Source: CAKUIA01 sp034180465
GTDB lineage: Bacteria > Verrucomicrobiota > Verrucomicrobiia > Opitutales > Intestinicryptomonadaceae
Length of the DNA stretch: 30,426 nucleotides
Direction: 5' to 3'
Assembly: GCA_034180465.1 (NCBI GenBank)
Contig: JAXFOH010000082.1
Span: 1-30,426, forward strand
A program made the position numbers and the translations under genes. The notes below the pieces were generated by a model. The model was not told the DNA's origin. It ran no database searches and was given only the letters and a program-made list of their open reading frames with translations. Positions 1 through 8,214 of this stretch are shown piece after piece (the first letter of the stretch is position 1; the number at the start of each line of letters is the position of its first letter).

Positions 1-394
1 CTACGGAATCGGTAAACAGGGCAAGGCCGACCTTGTCGCCGTTGCGCACCGCCGAAAATGCAAGCGTGCTTGCAATTTCCGCCATTCTTTCTCTTTTAGA
101 AACTAAAGAGCTGCCGAACAAGCCGCTTGCCGACAAATCTACCATAAGCATCATTGTAAGCTCGCGCTCTTCCGTGTAGCGTTTAACGTGGGCTTTGCCA
201 GTGCGGGCGGTAACGTTCCAGTCTATGCTGCGTATTTCGTCGCCAACCTGATATTCGCGCGATTCTTCAAAGTCCATTCCCCTGCCCTTGAATATGCTAT
301 GATATGCGCCGGCAAGCGCGTCGCTAACCTGCCTGTTTGTGCGTATCTCTATTTGACGCACCTTCTTTAGCATATCCGAAATTCCGGCCTGCAT
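1..394 (-). CDS. DUF58 domain protein, N-terminal part (runs off the window)
   Basis: This reading frame starts at the ATG at 394 and stays open to the window edge, so only about the first 131 residues are present. The translation contains RTNRQVSDALAGAYHSIFKG, then GRGMDFEESREYQVGDEI, RSIDWNVTARTGKAHVKRY and MLMVDLSASGLFG. This is the classic DUF58 pattern: a conserved N-terminal block leading into a vWA-like fold, with MVDLSASG as the start of a MIDAS-like DxSxS motif. An AAGGAAAG sequence lies about 8 bases upstream of the ATG. The gene follows the MoxR ATPase with about 25 bases between them. This is the usual MoxR-DUF58 pair, in which the ATPase is thought to act as a metal-insertion or remodelling chaperone for vWA-type partners, often at the envelope. 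The exact role is unknown. Confidence 0.85.
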   Translation of the reverse strand, partial: MQAGISDMLKKVRQIEIRTNRQVSDALAGAYHSIFKGRGMDFEESREYQVGDEIRSIDWNVTARTGKAHVKRYTEERELTMMLMVDLSASGLFGSSLVSKRERMAEIASTLAFSAVRNGDKVGLALFTDSV

Positions 395-419
395 AAATTA
401 AGCTTTCCTTGCAAAAAAT

Positions 420-1403
420 TTAGGGGACTTTTACCGTGTCTAAAATCTTGCCTATAATGTCTTCCGACGAAACGCTTTCGGCCTCGGCCTCGTAGCTTAC
501 AATAATTCTGTGACGAAGAACATCGCAGGCAATGTCTTTAATGTCTTGCGGAGTTACATAGGCGCGCGAATTTAAGTAGGCTTGCGCCTTTGCAGCCAGT
601 GCTATTGCTATTGTAGCCCTAGGCGACGCTCCAAACTGAATCATATTGTCAAGCTTTAGCCCGTAATCGGAAGATTTGCGCGTGGCAAAAACAAGGTTTA
701 TTATGTATTCCTTGATTTTGTCGTCCATATAAATTTGGTCTACAACCTCTCTTGCCGCCATAATCTGCTCGGGGTTTATCACGGCGTTTACCGAAATGTC
801 CGACTTGGTTTTTGCCATAAGGTCTAAAATCATTCGTTCTTCCTCTTTAGAAGGATAGCCCACCTTAAGCTTTAGCATAAACCTGTCTACCTGCGCCTCG
901 GGCAGCTGGTAGGTGCCCTCTTGGTCTATGGGATTTTGCGTTGCAAGCACCAAAAATGGCTTTGGCAAAACAAAACTTTCGCCGCCTATGGTAACTTGGC
1001 GTTCCTGCATGGCTTCAAGCAGCGCGCTTTGAACTTTTGCGGGGGCGCGGTTTATTTCGTCGGCAAGAACTATGTTTGCAAAGACGGGGCCTTTTTGCGT
1101 TATAAATTCTCCCTTTTGCTGGTTATAAATCAATGTTCCCACAATATCGGCGGGTAGCAAGTCGGGGGTAAACTGTATGCGGCTAAATTTGCCCGAAATC
1201 GCCGAAGCCATTGTTTTTACCGCAAGCGTTTTTGCCAGCCCCGGAACACCCTCCAGCAAAAGATGTCCGTTTGCCAACAACCCCACAAGCAGCCTGTCTA
1301 CCAAATACGATTGCCCCACCAAAACTTTTCGCATTTCGTTTCTAAGCAGAGCTGTCCACTCCGAGCTTTTTTTAACAGTTTCGTTTAACTGAGCCAAGTC
1401 CAT
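420..1403 (-). CDS. MoxR-family AAA+ ATPase
   Basis: The 327-residue protein is a full-length MoxR ATPase. Walker A is GVPGLAKT (residues 52-59), Walker B is IVLADE (111-116) followed by INRAPAKVQSALLEAMQE, sensor 1 is ATQNP (154-158), and a sensor-2-like FGASPRATIA lies in the C-terminal lid. MoxR proteins are cytoplasmic chaperone-like ATPases that work with vWA/DUF58 partners, and the DUF58 gene is the next gene downstream on the same strand. The ATG at 1403 is preceded by only a weak AAGG about 9 bases upstream. The gene diverges from glgC across a 182-bp spacer that should hold both promoters. The symbol moxR is used loosely for this family, so none is assigned. Substrate is unknown. Confidence 0.93.
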   Translation of the reverse strand: MDLAQLNETVKKSSEWTALLRNEMRKVLVGQSYLVDRLLVGLLANGHLLLEGVPGLAKTLAVKTMASAISGKFSRIQFTPDLLPADIVGTLIYNQQKGEFITQKGPVFANIVLADEINRAPAKVQSALLEAMQERQVTIGGESFVLPKPFLVLATQNPIDQEGTYQLPEAQVDRFMLKLKVGYPSKEEERMILDLMAKTKSDISVNAVINPEQIMAAREVVDQIYMDDKIKEYIINLVFATRKSSDYGLKLDNMIQFGASPRATIAIALAAKAQAYLNSRAYVTPQDIKDIACDVLRHRIIVSYEAEAESVSSEDIIGKILDTVKVP

Positions 1404-1516
1404 AATTTTTTGCCTTATTGTTTATTTTTATTTTGCCTTTTTTCTATCGGCACTGTTTCTTTTTTGTTTACTTATATGACAATAGCTAACTTATCTTTGT
1501 TCCTCGAAAAAAATTC

Positions 1517-1545
1517 TTGGTTTTTTGCAAAGAAAAGCATATTAT
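1517..1545 (+). promoter_or_regulatory. candidate sigma70-type promoter for glgC
   Basis: TTGGTT at 1517-1522 and TATTAT at 1540-1545 are separated by 17 bases, which fits a sigma70-like -35/-10 pair. The implied transcript would begin near 1552 and give a leader of about 34 bases before the glgC ATG. Only three of six -35 bases match the consensus, so this is a tentative call. Confidence 0.4.
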
Positions 1546-1585
1546 GCTACCGCAATAAATAACCGATTTATTAAAGTTAGAAATT

Positions 1586-2863
1586 ATGAATAAAATTATA
1601 AGCATTATCATGGGCGGCGGCAGAGGCACCCGACTGTATCCTCTTACAAAATATAGATGCAAACCAGCAGTTCCTTTGGCTGGCAAGTACAGGTTAGTCG
1701 ATATACCAATAAGCAACTGCATAAATTCGGGCTGCAATCAAATATATCTTTTAAGCCAGTTTAACACGGCGTCTTTACACAAGCACATTCAGCAAAGCTA
1801 TAAGTTTGACCCCTTCGGCGGCGGCTTTGTAGATATTTTGGCGGCCGAACAAACCGAAAGCGGCGGCAACTGGTACCAGGGAACGGCCGACGCTGTGCGC
1901 CAAAATATGAACCACTTTGGCAAGCACGACGACGACGACTATTTCCTTATATTGTCGGGCGACCAGCTTTACCAAATGGATTTCCGCAAGCTTATTGAAC
2001 AGCACAAAAAAAGCGGTGCCGACGTTACTATTGCAAGCAAGCCCATGCCGCGCGAAGAGGCAAGCGAACTCGGCATTATGCGCGTTGCCGACGACCTTCG
2101 CATTACCGAGTTTGTGGAAAAGCCCAAAGACCCTAAAGTTATAGACTCGCTGCTTATTAGCGACAAACTAAAAAGCCAAATAAGCGACCCGAGCAAAGAC
2201 TACTGCCTGGCTTCGATGGGCATTTATGTATTCTCATACAAGGTTATGGTAGAAGCTATGAGCGGCAACGAAATGGACTTCGGCAAGGAGATCATTCCGG
2301 GAATGCTAAAAAATAAAAAACTGTTTTCGTATATATTCGACGGCTATTGGGAAGATATAGGAACAGTACGCGCCTTTTTCGAAGCAAACTTGGCGCTTAC
2401 CGACAACAACCCTCCCTTCGACTTTTACAATCAAGATGCAATTATTTATTCGCACTCGCGCTACTTGCCTGGCAGCAAGGTATATTCAAGCCAGCTAGAC
2501 AGGGTAAACGTATCCGACGGCTGCGTTATTAAAAACTCTAAGCTAACGCGTTGCGTTATAGGGTTGCGCTCGGTTATTAGGGAAAGTTGCGAGCTTGAGA
2601 ACGTGATTATGATGGGCTCGGACTACTATGAAGATGTAACCGAAAAAAAGCTTTGTTTAGACGAAAACACCCCCAAGCTTGGCTTGGGCAAAAACTGCAA
2701 AATTAAAAACGCAATTATAGACAAAAACGCGCGCATTGGCGACAACGTTGTGCTTTCGCCCGAAGGCAAGCCCGAAGGCTGGGAACAGGGCGAAATTTAC
2801 GTTAAAAACGGCATTTTGATTGTAAACAAATTCGCGGTAGTGCCCAGCGGAACGGTTATTTAG
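1586..2863 (+). CDS. glgC: glucose-1-phosphate adenylyltransferase (ADP-glucose pyrophosphorylase)
   Basis: GlgC makes ADP-glucose from glucose-1-phosphate and ATP, the committed step of bacterial glycogen synthesis. The 425-residue protein has the nucleotide-binding loop GGGRGTRLYPLT (10-21), then KPAVPLAGKYRLVDIPISNC, the WYQGTADAVRQN segment (97-107), the metal-site LILSGDQLYQMD (121-132), FVEKP, and GYWEDIGTVRAFFEANLAL. A C-terminal left-handed beta-helix region with VIGLRSVI-type repeats follows. Length is normal for the family. The gene stands alone, diverges from the MoxR gene and ends at a strong terminator, so it is probably monocistronic. No good Shine-Dalgarno sequence precedes the ATG. 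Glycogen synthase and branching enzyme genes are not in the window. The family assignment is clear. Confidence 0.96.
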   Translation: MNKIISIIMGGGRGTRLYPLTKYRCKPAVPLAGKYRLVDIPISNCINSGCNQIYLLSQFNTASLHKHIQQSYKFDPFGGGFVDILAAEQTESGGNWYQGTADAVRQNMNHFGKHDDDDYFLILSGDQLYQMDFRKLIEQHKKSGADVTIASKPMPREEASELGIMRVADDLRITEFVEKPKDPKVIDSLLISDKLKSQISDPSKDYCLASMGIYVFSYKVMVEAMSGNEMDFGKEIIPGMLKNKKLFSYIFDGYWEDIGTVRAFFEANLALTDNNPPFDFYNQDAIIYSHSRYLPGSKVYSSQLDRVNVSDGCVIKNSKLTRCVIGLRSVIRESCELENVIMMGSDYYEDVTEKKLCLDENTPKLGLGKNCKIKNAIIDKNARIGDNVVLSPEGKPEGWEQGEIYVKNGILIVNKFAVVPSGTVI

Positions 2864-2879
2864 CAGAATTAAAAAAAGC

Positions 2880-2911
2880 AAAACCGCTCGAGAAATTCGG
2901 GCGGTTTTTTT
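2880..2911. terminator. bidirectional intrinsic terminator between glgC and lpxK
   Basis: The stem is AAAACCGCTCGA pairing with TCGGGCGGTTTT around a five-base loop (GAAAT), about 12 bp with one G-T pair. It is followed by T's on the plus strand and by TTTTGCTTTTTTT on the minus strand. It lies between two convergent genes and can serve both. Confidence 0.9.
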
Positions 2912-2934
2912 GTCTACTAAAATTTGTTTGCGTG

Positions 2935-4137
2935 CTATTTTATGTGAATGGGTCTTTCCTTAAAGCATATTCTTTCGACTGCTGTTTTAAAGTCTTTGTC
3001 GCCCGAAAGAATGTCTATTTCCAATCGCGTATAGAAAAACGGAAGCTTTGGCTTATAGCCGCCCTCTATTCTCACCGCGTCTTTTTCGGTTGTAACAACC
3101 ATTTGCGCGCCCTCTTTTTCGGCGGCGTCAAAAAACTCGTCCAGCTCCGAAAAGCTGAAGCGGTGGTGATCCATAAAATGCTCTTTATATATAATTTCCG
3201 CCCCGCATTTGAGCATAAAATTTTCGAAGCTGTCGGGCATTGCTATGCCGCAAAAACAGGCTATTTTCTTGCCCTTTAAAATGCTCAATTCCGCTCTTCG
3301 GTTAAGCGAAAAGTCGGTAAGAAACTGTATTGTATGCGCACATTCTATAATTTCGGCGTGCGGATTGTATTTGCGAATAAATTCTTCAAGCGGCAAGTCG
3401 CGCTTGCCGTCCGACTTTGTCAAAAATATGTAGGACGCCCTATTTAGATGGCTAACCGGCTCTCTTAAAATGCCTCTGGGCAAAAGAGACTTATTGCCGA
3501 ATGGGTTTGTTTTATCCACCAACAAAAGCTGCAACTGCCCCTTTAGCGGCAGGTATTGAAAGCCGTCGTCTAAAATAAGGGTGTCGGCCCCAAATTCCTT
3601 TATTGCATAGTGCCCCGCCTTTACCCTGTTTTTGTCGACAATAACCATGACGTTTGGCAGGTTTTTTGCCAACATATAGGGTTCGTCGCCCGCAACAAGC
3701 GAGTTTAGCAAAATATTTTTCCCGTCGGAAACAACCTTGGGCTTTGATGCCTCGCCGTGTGTTAGCCACTTTTTGAATTTTGTGAACATCGAATCCGACT
3801 TGCTCTTGTAGCCGCGGCTTAAAATTGCAACTTTGCGGCCGCGGCTTGCAAGTTCCCTGGCAAATTTTTCCACAACGGGTGTTTTGCCTGTGCCGCCAAC
3901 CGTTAGGTTGCCCACAATAACGACAAGGCAACCAAGCGGGGCGTCGCGCAATATGCGTTTGTTATACATAAAATAGCGCAAATATACCGCCGCCGAAAAA
4001 ATATAGGAAAGAGCCTTTAAAAACACAGCGTAAACACGGGCGGCAAAATCGTGTCGCCTATCGTATACAACGTCTACCGTACCTTTGGCAAATTGGGCGG
4101 CCTTCTTTTTTAGCTTGCGGGAAAAGTTTTCGAACAT
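2935..4137 (-). CDS. lpxK: tetraacyldisaccharide 4'-kinase
   Basis: LpxK phosphorylates the 4' position of the lipid A disaccharide at the inner face of the cytoplasmic membrane, using ATP. The P-loop GNLTVGGTGKTP lies at residues 76-87. It is followed by GRKVAILSRGYKSK, DTLILDDGFQYLPLKGQLQLLL, LLPRGILREPVSHLNRA, and a C-terminal MVVTTEKDAVRI segment. These are all family hallmarks. About 70 residues precede the P-loop, including a likely membrane-anchoring stretch (about 33-57). I chose the ATG at 4137, giving 400 residues. The longer frame begins with a TTG at 4215 that lies inside the stem of the upstream dnaN terminator, so it is unlikely to be used. That terminator implies a separate promoter for lpxK, but I could not identify one. 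Confidence 0.94.
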   Translation of the reverse strand: MFENFSRKLKKKAAQFAKGTVDVVYDRRHDFAARVYAVFLKALSYIFSAAVYLRYFMYNKRILRDAPLGCLVVIVGNLTVGGTGKTPVVEKFARELASRGRKVAILSRGYKSKSDSMFTKFKKWLTHGEASKPKVVSDGKNILLNSLVAGDEPYMLAKNLPNVMVIVDKNRVKAGHYAIKEFGADTLILDDGFQYLPLKGQLQLLLVDKTNPFGNKSLLPRGILREPVSHLNRASYIFLTKSDGKRDLPLEEFIRKYNPHAEIIECAHTIQFLTDFSLNRRAELSILKGKKIACFCGIAMPDSFENFMLKCGAEIIYKEHFMDHHRFSFSELDEFFDAAEKEGAQMVVTTEKDAVRIEGGYKPKLPFFYTRLEIDILSGDKDFKTAVERICFKERPIHIK

Positions 4138-4194
4138 TTTTTGGAGAAAACAAGGGAAAGTAGAAAATGTTTCCTTTTTAGGCAAATTCTTTTT

Positions 4195-4234
4195 TATAAA
4201 AAACAGCGCGGCCAAAGATTGCCTTTGCCCGCGC
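4195..4234 (-). terminator. strong intrinsic terminator downstream of dnaN
   Basis: Arms 4206-4217 and 4223-4234 form a 12-bp GC-rich stem (GCGCGGCCAAAG with CTTTGCCCGCGC on the plus strand) with one mismatch and a five-base loop. In the minus-strand transcript it is followed by TGTTTTTTATAA. It separates the rpmH-to-dnaN transcript from lpxK. Confidence 0.88.
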
Positions 4235-4258
4235 CGAACAAAAAAACAAAGCCCCTTC

Positions 4259-5386
4259 TTATATTCTAAGCGGCATTACAACGCAAACAAAATTGTCTAG
4301 CGTTTTGAACACGCCCTGGCTCATTTCGTCTTTAAATTCGAAATAAACTTCGTCTTTTGTAAGGTTTTTAAGGGGACTAAGCAAAAAGTCTGGATTAAAG
4401 CTTATCTTGATTTCGGGGCCGTCGTATTCGATGTCTAGCGGCTCTCTCGATTCGCCGTAGTCGGCACTCTGACCCGAAACTTCCAGACAATTTTTAGTCA
4501 TCTTAAGCCTTACTGCGTTTTGCTTGTCGCTTGCAACAATTGCCACGCGCGAAACCGTTTCAAGCATAAGCTCTCTGTCTAGCTTTATTCTGTGCTCGGC
4601 TTCTTTGGGAATAACCTGCTTGTAGTTCGGGTACATTCCCTCCACTATTTTCGAAACAAGGTAGATATTGCCAACCAATCCCTTCTCGGCAACTTCGTCG
4701 TTTACGGCGATGTCGAACGCAACCTGTCTGTCGTTAAAGGAAATTTTTACGCTCTTGCCCTGCGAAAGCAGTTTTTCTACTTCGGCAACCGTCTTTGCGG
4801 GAAGAATTATGCTGCCTTCGTCTTCGGGGGCAATATTCATATCTCTGGCAACCAACGCCAACCTTTTGCCGTCGGTTGCAACCAAAGTAAGTTTAGAATC
4901 CGAAAAATTAAAGTATACGCTGTTTAATATGTATCTGTTTTCATCGGTGCTTTGTGCATACGAAACCGATTTTAGCATAGACGCCAATTCCTGCGGGCCC
5001 AAGTCGTAGGAATGTTTGTCTACAAAGCTCGGCAGCGCGGGAAATTCGCTAGCTCTAAGCCCGGGAAGTTTAAAGTCGGCTCTGCCCGACTTTATCTTTG
5101 CGTTCTGCCCGTCGGTAGATTCAACCGAAATTTCCTGGCTGGGAACTGCGTTTACAATCTGCGAAAGTTTCTTTACTGGCAATGTAATGTCGCCTGCCTC
5201 TTCAACATCGGCCTTAATCGAGCAGCGTATGCCCAAGTCGATATTTGTGGTTGCAAGCACCACCGAATTGCCTTCGGCTTTAATCAATACATTGTTCAAT
5301 ACGGTCATTGGGGGCTTAGATCCCACAACCGACGCCACTTGCCTTAATCCTGTGGCAAAATGCTCTTTGTTTACTTTAAATTTCAT
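4259..5386 (-). CDS. dnaN: DNA polymerase III subunit beta (sliding clamp)
   Basis: The 375-residue protein matches the usual length of the three-domain beta clamp, which forms a ring dimer that tethers the replicative polymerase to DNA. Visible hallmarks are MKFKVNKEHFATGLRQVASVVGSKPPMTVLNN-type N-terminal sequence, LPVKKLSQIVNAVP, GLRASEFPALP, YILNSVYFNF, LVATDGKRLALV, and the C-terminal VVMPLRI, which corresponds to the VMPMRL peptide-binding tail. A GAGGAAAA stretch lies upstream of the ATG but at a long spacing of about 14 bases. The gene follows yidC by 57 bases on the same strand. This differs from the common dnaA-dnaN order, and no dnaA is present in the window. An inverted repeat lies in the yidC-dnaN gap. 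Confidence 0.97.
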   Translation of the reverse strand: MKFKVNKEHFATGLRQVASVVGSKPPMTVLNNVLIKAEGNSVVLATTNIDLGIRCSIKADVEEAGDITLPVKKLSQIVNAVPSQEISVESTDGQNAKIKSGRADFKLPGLRASEFPALPSFVDKHSYDLGPQELASMLKSVSYAQSTDENRYILNSVYFNFSDSKLTLVATDGKRLALVARDMNIAPEDEGSIILPAKTVAEVEKLLSQGKSVKISFNDRQVAFDIAVNDEVAEKGLVGNIYLVSKIVEGMYPNYKQVIPKEAEHRIKLDRELMLETVSRVAIVASDKQNAVRLKMTKNCLEVSGQSADYGESREPLDIEYDGPEIKISFNPDFLLSPLKNLTKDEVYFEFKDEMSQGVFKTLDNFVCVVMPLRI

Positions 5387-5404
5387 ATCCGATAAATTTT
5401 CCTC

Positions 5405-5439
5405 ATTGTCTATTATTTTGCTTAAAAGCTCAAGACAAT
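5405..5439. repeat. inverted repeat in the yidC-dnaN gap
   Basis: Two perfect 7-base arms, ATTGTCT (5405-5411) and AGACAAT (5433-5439), are separated by 21 bases. A smaller GCTT/AAGC pairing lies inside the spacer. It lies 19 bases upstream of the dnaN start. It could be an intercistronic mRNA stem or an operator, and I cannot distinguish these from sequence. Confidence 0.4.
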
Positions 5440-5443
5440 TTTT

Positions 5444-7366
5444 TTACCTTTTAGGTGGAGTACTTCTGCCTCCGGGGTTTTTCTTTCTTTCGTGGAAAGC
5501 CGCTGCATTATTAAATATGGAGGGTTTTTTCCCCGTTCTTTCCTGCTCTTGGCGTATTCTTTGCCCTTCTTCGGCCATTTTCTGCAATTTTTCCATAAAG
5601 GACGGCCCTTTTTTGGGCTTTGCTTTGCTTTTAATTTCCTCCAAGCTCTCGCGCGTGCATCTTACATACAAAACTTGGAAGAAACCGAACATACTTTGCA
5701 CTGTCCAATAAAGCAGCAATCCCGAAGGGAACGAATAGAACAATACCAAGAAGAATATGGGCATTCCCCTTATCATAAATTTTTGCGAAGGCTCGCTTAC
5801 CGTCATTGGCGTAAGAAACATTTGCGCAATTGTAAACAGGCCGTTGATTATGGGCAAAAGGTGAATCGGAATTCCCATAATTGTGGGGTTACCGGGCAGT
5901 GTGTCTGGGAGAGAAAGATCTTTTATCCACAAAAAATGGGCAAACCTGAAGTCGCCAACGCTTTGCAGCATAAAGTACAAGCCCAAAAATATCGGCAACT
6001 GTATCAATGCAGGCAGACAGCCCGCCATCGGATTTATCCCGTATTCGCCGTATAAAGCCCAAGTTTCTTTTTGAACTTTTTGGGGGTCGTTCTTAAACTT
6101 TTCCTTAATTTTCTTTATGGGTTCGGCAAGCATTGCCATACGCATAGACGACCTATACTGCTTGTTCATTAAAGGCCAAACCACAAGGCGAACCAATATA
6201 GTTAAAATTATTATAGACCAGCCCCACGCCCATTCTACGCTTACTTTGCCTACAAGAGCGTGTATTACATTAAGGAACATTAAAAGGGGTTTGCTTACAA
6301 AGCCCAACCAGCCAAAACTCATTGCCAAGTCTTGCTCTTTGCCCATTGCCTGAAGTGCATATACGTCTTTTGGCCCTATATAATAGCTGCCCGAAAGCTC
6401 CCATTCGCCGTTATTTGCAAGAGTGTCAATAGGGAACGCCATAAATCCTTCTATGGCAGTTCGTAAAAGCTTGTCGGGGTTGTTTATATCCCACTGTACG
6501 GGCTTAATTGCAACCTTGTCGGCCCTTTTCGAGTCGGACGTAAACAAGGCGGCAAAAGGCTGGTTTTTAACCGTTGCCCAAACAGTGTTGGGTCTTTCGA
6601 GAACATACAGCGGTTTTGGGTCGCTTGCCATAAAGCCCATAAAGCCTGCGCTGCCTACTACCGAAGATGCCGAAACAAATTTTACGCCGCTGCCGTCGTA
6701 GGCTCCCATTTCAAGGTTGCGGCCCGCTATGTCGCCTTCGGTTGGAAACGCCATACCCAAGCTAAGCCAAAGTTCTTTGTTTTTAAGTTCGCCGCCCGTT
6801 AAATTTACAATCTTTGTAGATGTAAATACTGTATAGGGGCTATATTCTTTTGTAAAATTGTCGTCTAGCCAGAATTTGCGGACAATTTTTACGCCGTTTA
6901 CAACCGCTTCATATTCTGCCGCGTTTTTGCCTTTTGCCGTCAATACAAACGGAGCAAAAGTTTCGGCCGGCTCTTGCCCTTTTGCGTCTATGCCAACCGC
7001 CAAAGCCCTTACGGCGTCGTTTGCGTGCATAATAAGGTTTTCTTTTCCAGACTGCTCTTTTTTGTGCTTTAAAAGCTCTACCTGCTTGATAGACGCCCCC
7101 AAATTCGAGATGTCTACTTTAATAAAGCCGTTGTCTAAAACAAAAATTTCCTCTTTTTTGGGAGCAATTGCATTGGCGGTTTTAATCTCTGCGGCTGCTT
7201 TCGGCTGTATAACCGCATTTTGCGCTGGTGCTATTTGGGCTTGTTTTTCGCCGCCGGCAAGCTGCTGTTCGGACACGTTCGCATTGTTGTTTTTTGCCCC
7301 GTTAAATAGCAAATAAAATGCGATGCCTATAAGCAAAAGTCCTATTGTTGTGTTCTTTTTATCCAT
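5444..7366 (-). CDS. yidC: membrane protein insertase YidC
   Basis: YidC inserts and folds inner-membrane proteins, alone or with SecYEG. The 640-residue protein has the Gram-negative layout. An N-terminal membrane anchor (TIGLLLIGIAFYLLF, 7-21) is followed by a low-complexity linker, a large periplasmic beta domain, and the conserved insertase domain (about 365-575). That domain contains WGWSIIILTILVRLVVWPL with the conserved membrane arginine, MNKQYRSSMRMAMLAEPI, GINPMAGCLPALIQLPIFLG and PSGLLLYWTVQSMFGFFQ. The C-terminal tail of about 50 residues is lysine- and arginine-rich, as in forms thought to contact the ribosome. It sits in the conserved rpmH-rnpA-yidD-yidC cluster, 25 bases after yidD. 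No Shine-Dalgarno sequence is visible before the ATG. Confidence 0.97.
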   Translation of the reverse strand: MDKKNTTIGLLLIGIAFYLLFNGAKNNNANVSEQQLAGGEKQAQIAPAQNAVIQPKAAAEIKTANAIAPKKEEIFVLDNGFIKVDISNLGASIKQVELLKHKKEQSGKENLIMHANDAVRALAVGIDAKGQEPAETFAPFVLTAKGKNAAEYEAVVNGVKIVRKFWLDDNFTKEYSPYTVFTSTKIVNLTGGELKNKELWLSLGMAFPTEGDIAGRNLEMGAYDGSGVKFVSASSVVGSAGFMGFMASDPKPLYVLERPNTVWATVKNQPFAALFTSDSKRADKVAIKPVQWDINNPDKLLRTAIEGFMAFPIDTLANNGEWELSGSYYIGPKDVYALQAMGKEQDLAMSFGWLGFVSKPLLMFLNVIHALVGKVSVEWAWGWSIIILTILVRLVVWPLMNKQYRSSMRMAMLAEPIKKIKEKFKNDPQKVQKETWALYGEYGINPMAGCLPALIQLPIFLGLYFMLQSVGDFRFAHFLWIKDLSLPDTLPGNPTIMGIPIHLLPIINGLFTIAQMFLTPMTVSEPSQKFMIRGMPIFFLVLFYSFPSGLLLYWTVQSMFGFFQVLYVRCTRESLEEIKSKAKPKKGPSFMEKLQKMAEEGQRIRQEQERTGKKPSIFNNAAAFHERKKNPGGRSTPPKR

Positions 7367-7391
7367 AATTTTAAAACTTATATTTTTTCAA

Positions 7392-7712
7392 TTATTTTCG
7401 GGGTTCGTCAACTTTATTATTTGACGCATAATTGCGCCTAAAAAGCCCCCTAAACGAAAAAGTTTCAGGAACAAAATCTATGCCTCCCTCGCAAAATGGA
7501 TTGCAGCGCAAAATCCTGAAAAAAGCCATTAGCGAGCCTTTTAAAAAACCGTGTTTTATGTAGGCGGTTTTTGCATATTGCGAACAGGTTGGGAAAAACC
7601 TGCACCCTCCGCCTGGAACCAGAGACAATATGGGCGAAAGAAATTTCTTGTAGCACCAAATAAGCGCAACACAAACTTTGGCGGGCAAAGACACCTTTTG
7701 GTCCTTACTCAT
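7392..7712 (-). CDS. yidD: membrane protein insertion efficiency factor YidD
   Basis: YidD is a small inner-membrane-associated protein that assists YidC-dependent insertion. The 106-residue protein contains the family core: YKKFLSPILSLVPGGGCRFF, PTCSQYAKTAYIKHG, FRILRCNPFCEGGIDFVPE. The conserved cysteines of CRFFPTCS and RCNPF are present. Its ATG overlaps the rnpA stop codon by one base (TAATG), which suggests translational coupling. It lies between rnpA and yidC, the usual position. The residues after FVPE form a short variable tail. Confidence 0.95.
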   Translation of the reverse strand: MSKDQKVSLPAKVCVALIWCYKKFLSPILSLVPGGGCRFFPTCSQYAKTAYIKHGFLKGSLMAFFRILRCNPFCEGGIDFVPETFSFRGLFRRNYASNNKVDEPRK

Positions 7713-8041
7713 TACACCGCCCTTTCTATGCCCTTTTCAAAATTTTCCTTTAGCTTTGCGTAGCTAAATTTTAAAAAGGCGCGCCTTACATAAACAACTA
7801 CCGCCAGTTTTTCGGTGCGGTTTTCAAAAACCTCCCTAAATATAGCGCGAAAAACTCGTTTTGCATAGTTGCGCCCTACCGACCCTCCCAGCTTTTTTGT
7901 GGCAATAATGCCCAAGCGGGAGTAGTCTGCAACGCCTTTTACATAAACAACAAAGGCGGAACAATCCGCCTTTCGCGCGCCGTTTTTCACGAACGCGTAA
8001 TCCGTTAAAGTGCGCACCCTGTTTTTACGGGCAAAGCGCAT
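7712..8041 (-). CDS. rnpA: ribonuclease P protein component
   Basis: RnpA is the basic protein subunit of RNase P, which removes 5' leaders from tRNA precursors together with the catalytic RNA. The 109-residue protein begins MRFARKNRVRTLTDYAFV and carries the family signature region LGIIATKKLGGSVGRNYAKR, followed by VFRAIFREVF. The GRNYAKR segment corresponds to the RNA-binding RNR motif, in slightly divergent form. It starts 8 bases after rpmH stops and overlaps yidD by one base. The RNase P RNA gene is not in the window. Confidence 0.95.
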   Translation of the reverse strand: MRFARKNRVRTLTDYAFVKNGARKADCSAFVVYVKGVADYSRLGIIATKKLGGSVGRNYAKRVFRAIFREVFENRTEKLAVVVYVRRAFLKFSYAKLKENFEKGIERAV

Positions 8042-8049
8042 ACGGCAAA

Positions 8050-8187
8050 CTACTTTGTTGTCAAACGGGCTCTGCCAACAGAACGCCTGTTTGCTATAAC
8101 TTTGCGACCGCCTCTTGTCTTCATGCGTGCGCGAAAACCGCAGCGACGTGCGCGTTTCAATCTCGATGGTTTAAATGTAGGTCCCAT
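8050..8187 (-). CDS. rpmH: 50S ribosomal protein L34
   Basis: This short frame encodes 45 residues: MGPTFKPSRLKRARRCGF, then RARMKTRGGRKVIANRRSVG, then RARLTTK. This is L34, recognisable by PSRLKRAR, GFRARMKT and GGRKV. A clear Shine-Dalgarno sequence, GGAGAAAAG, lies just before the ATG and is one of the best in the window. It heads the conserved rpmH-rnpA-yidD-yidC order. There is an 86-bp gap to the preceding ispE that contains an inverted repeat and a TTGACC -35-like element. Confidence 0.97.
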   Translation of the reverse strand: MGPTFKPSRLKRARRCGFRARMKTRGGRKVIANRRSVGRARLTTK

Positions 8188-8214
8188 TTTCTTTTCTCCG
8201 TTAAAATAAAAGTT

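Noticed and set aside
5016..5711. 231-codon plus-strand open frame
   Set aside because: It is antisense to the dnaN start and yidC end, has no recognisable domain, and both genes on the other strand are clearly real.
5923..5931. Perfect DnaA-box sequence TTATCCACA
   Set aside because: It is a single copy inside yidC codons (LWIKD region), with no cluster, no adjacent AT-rich element and no dnaA nearby, so it is not evidence for an origin.
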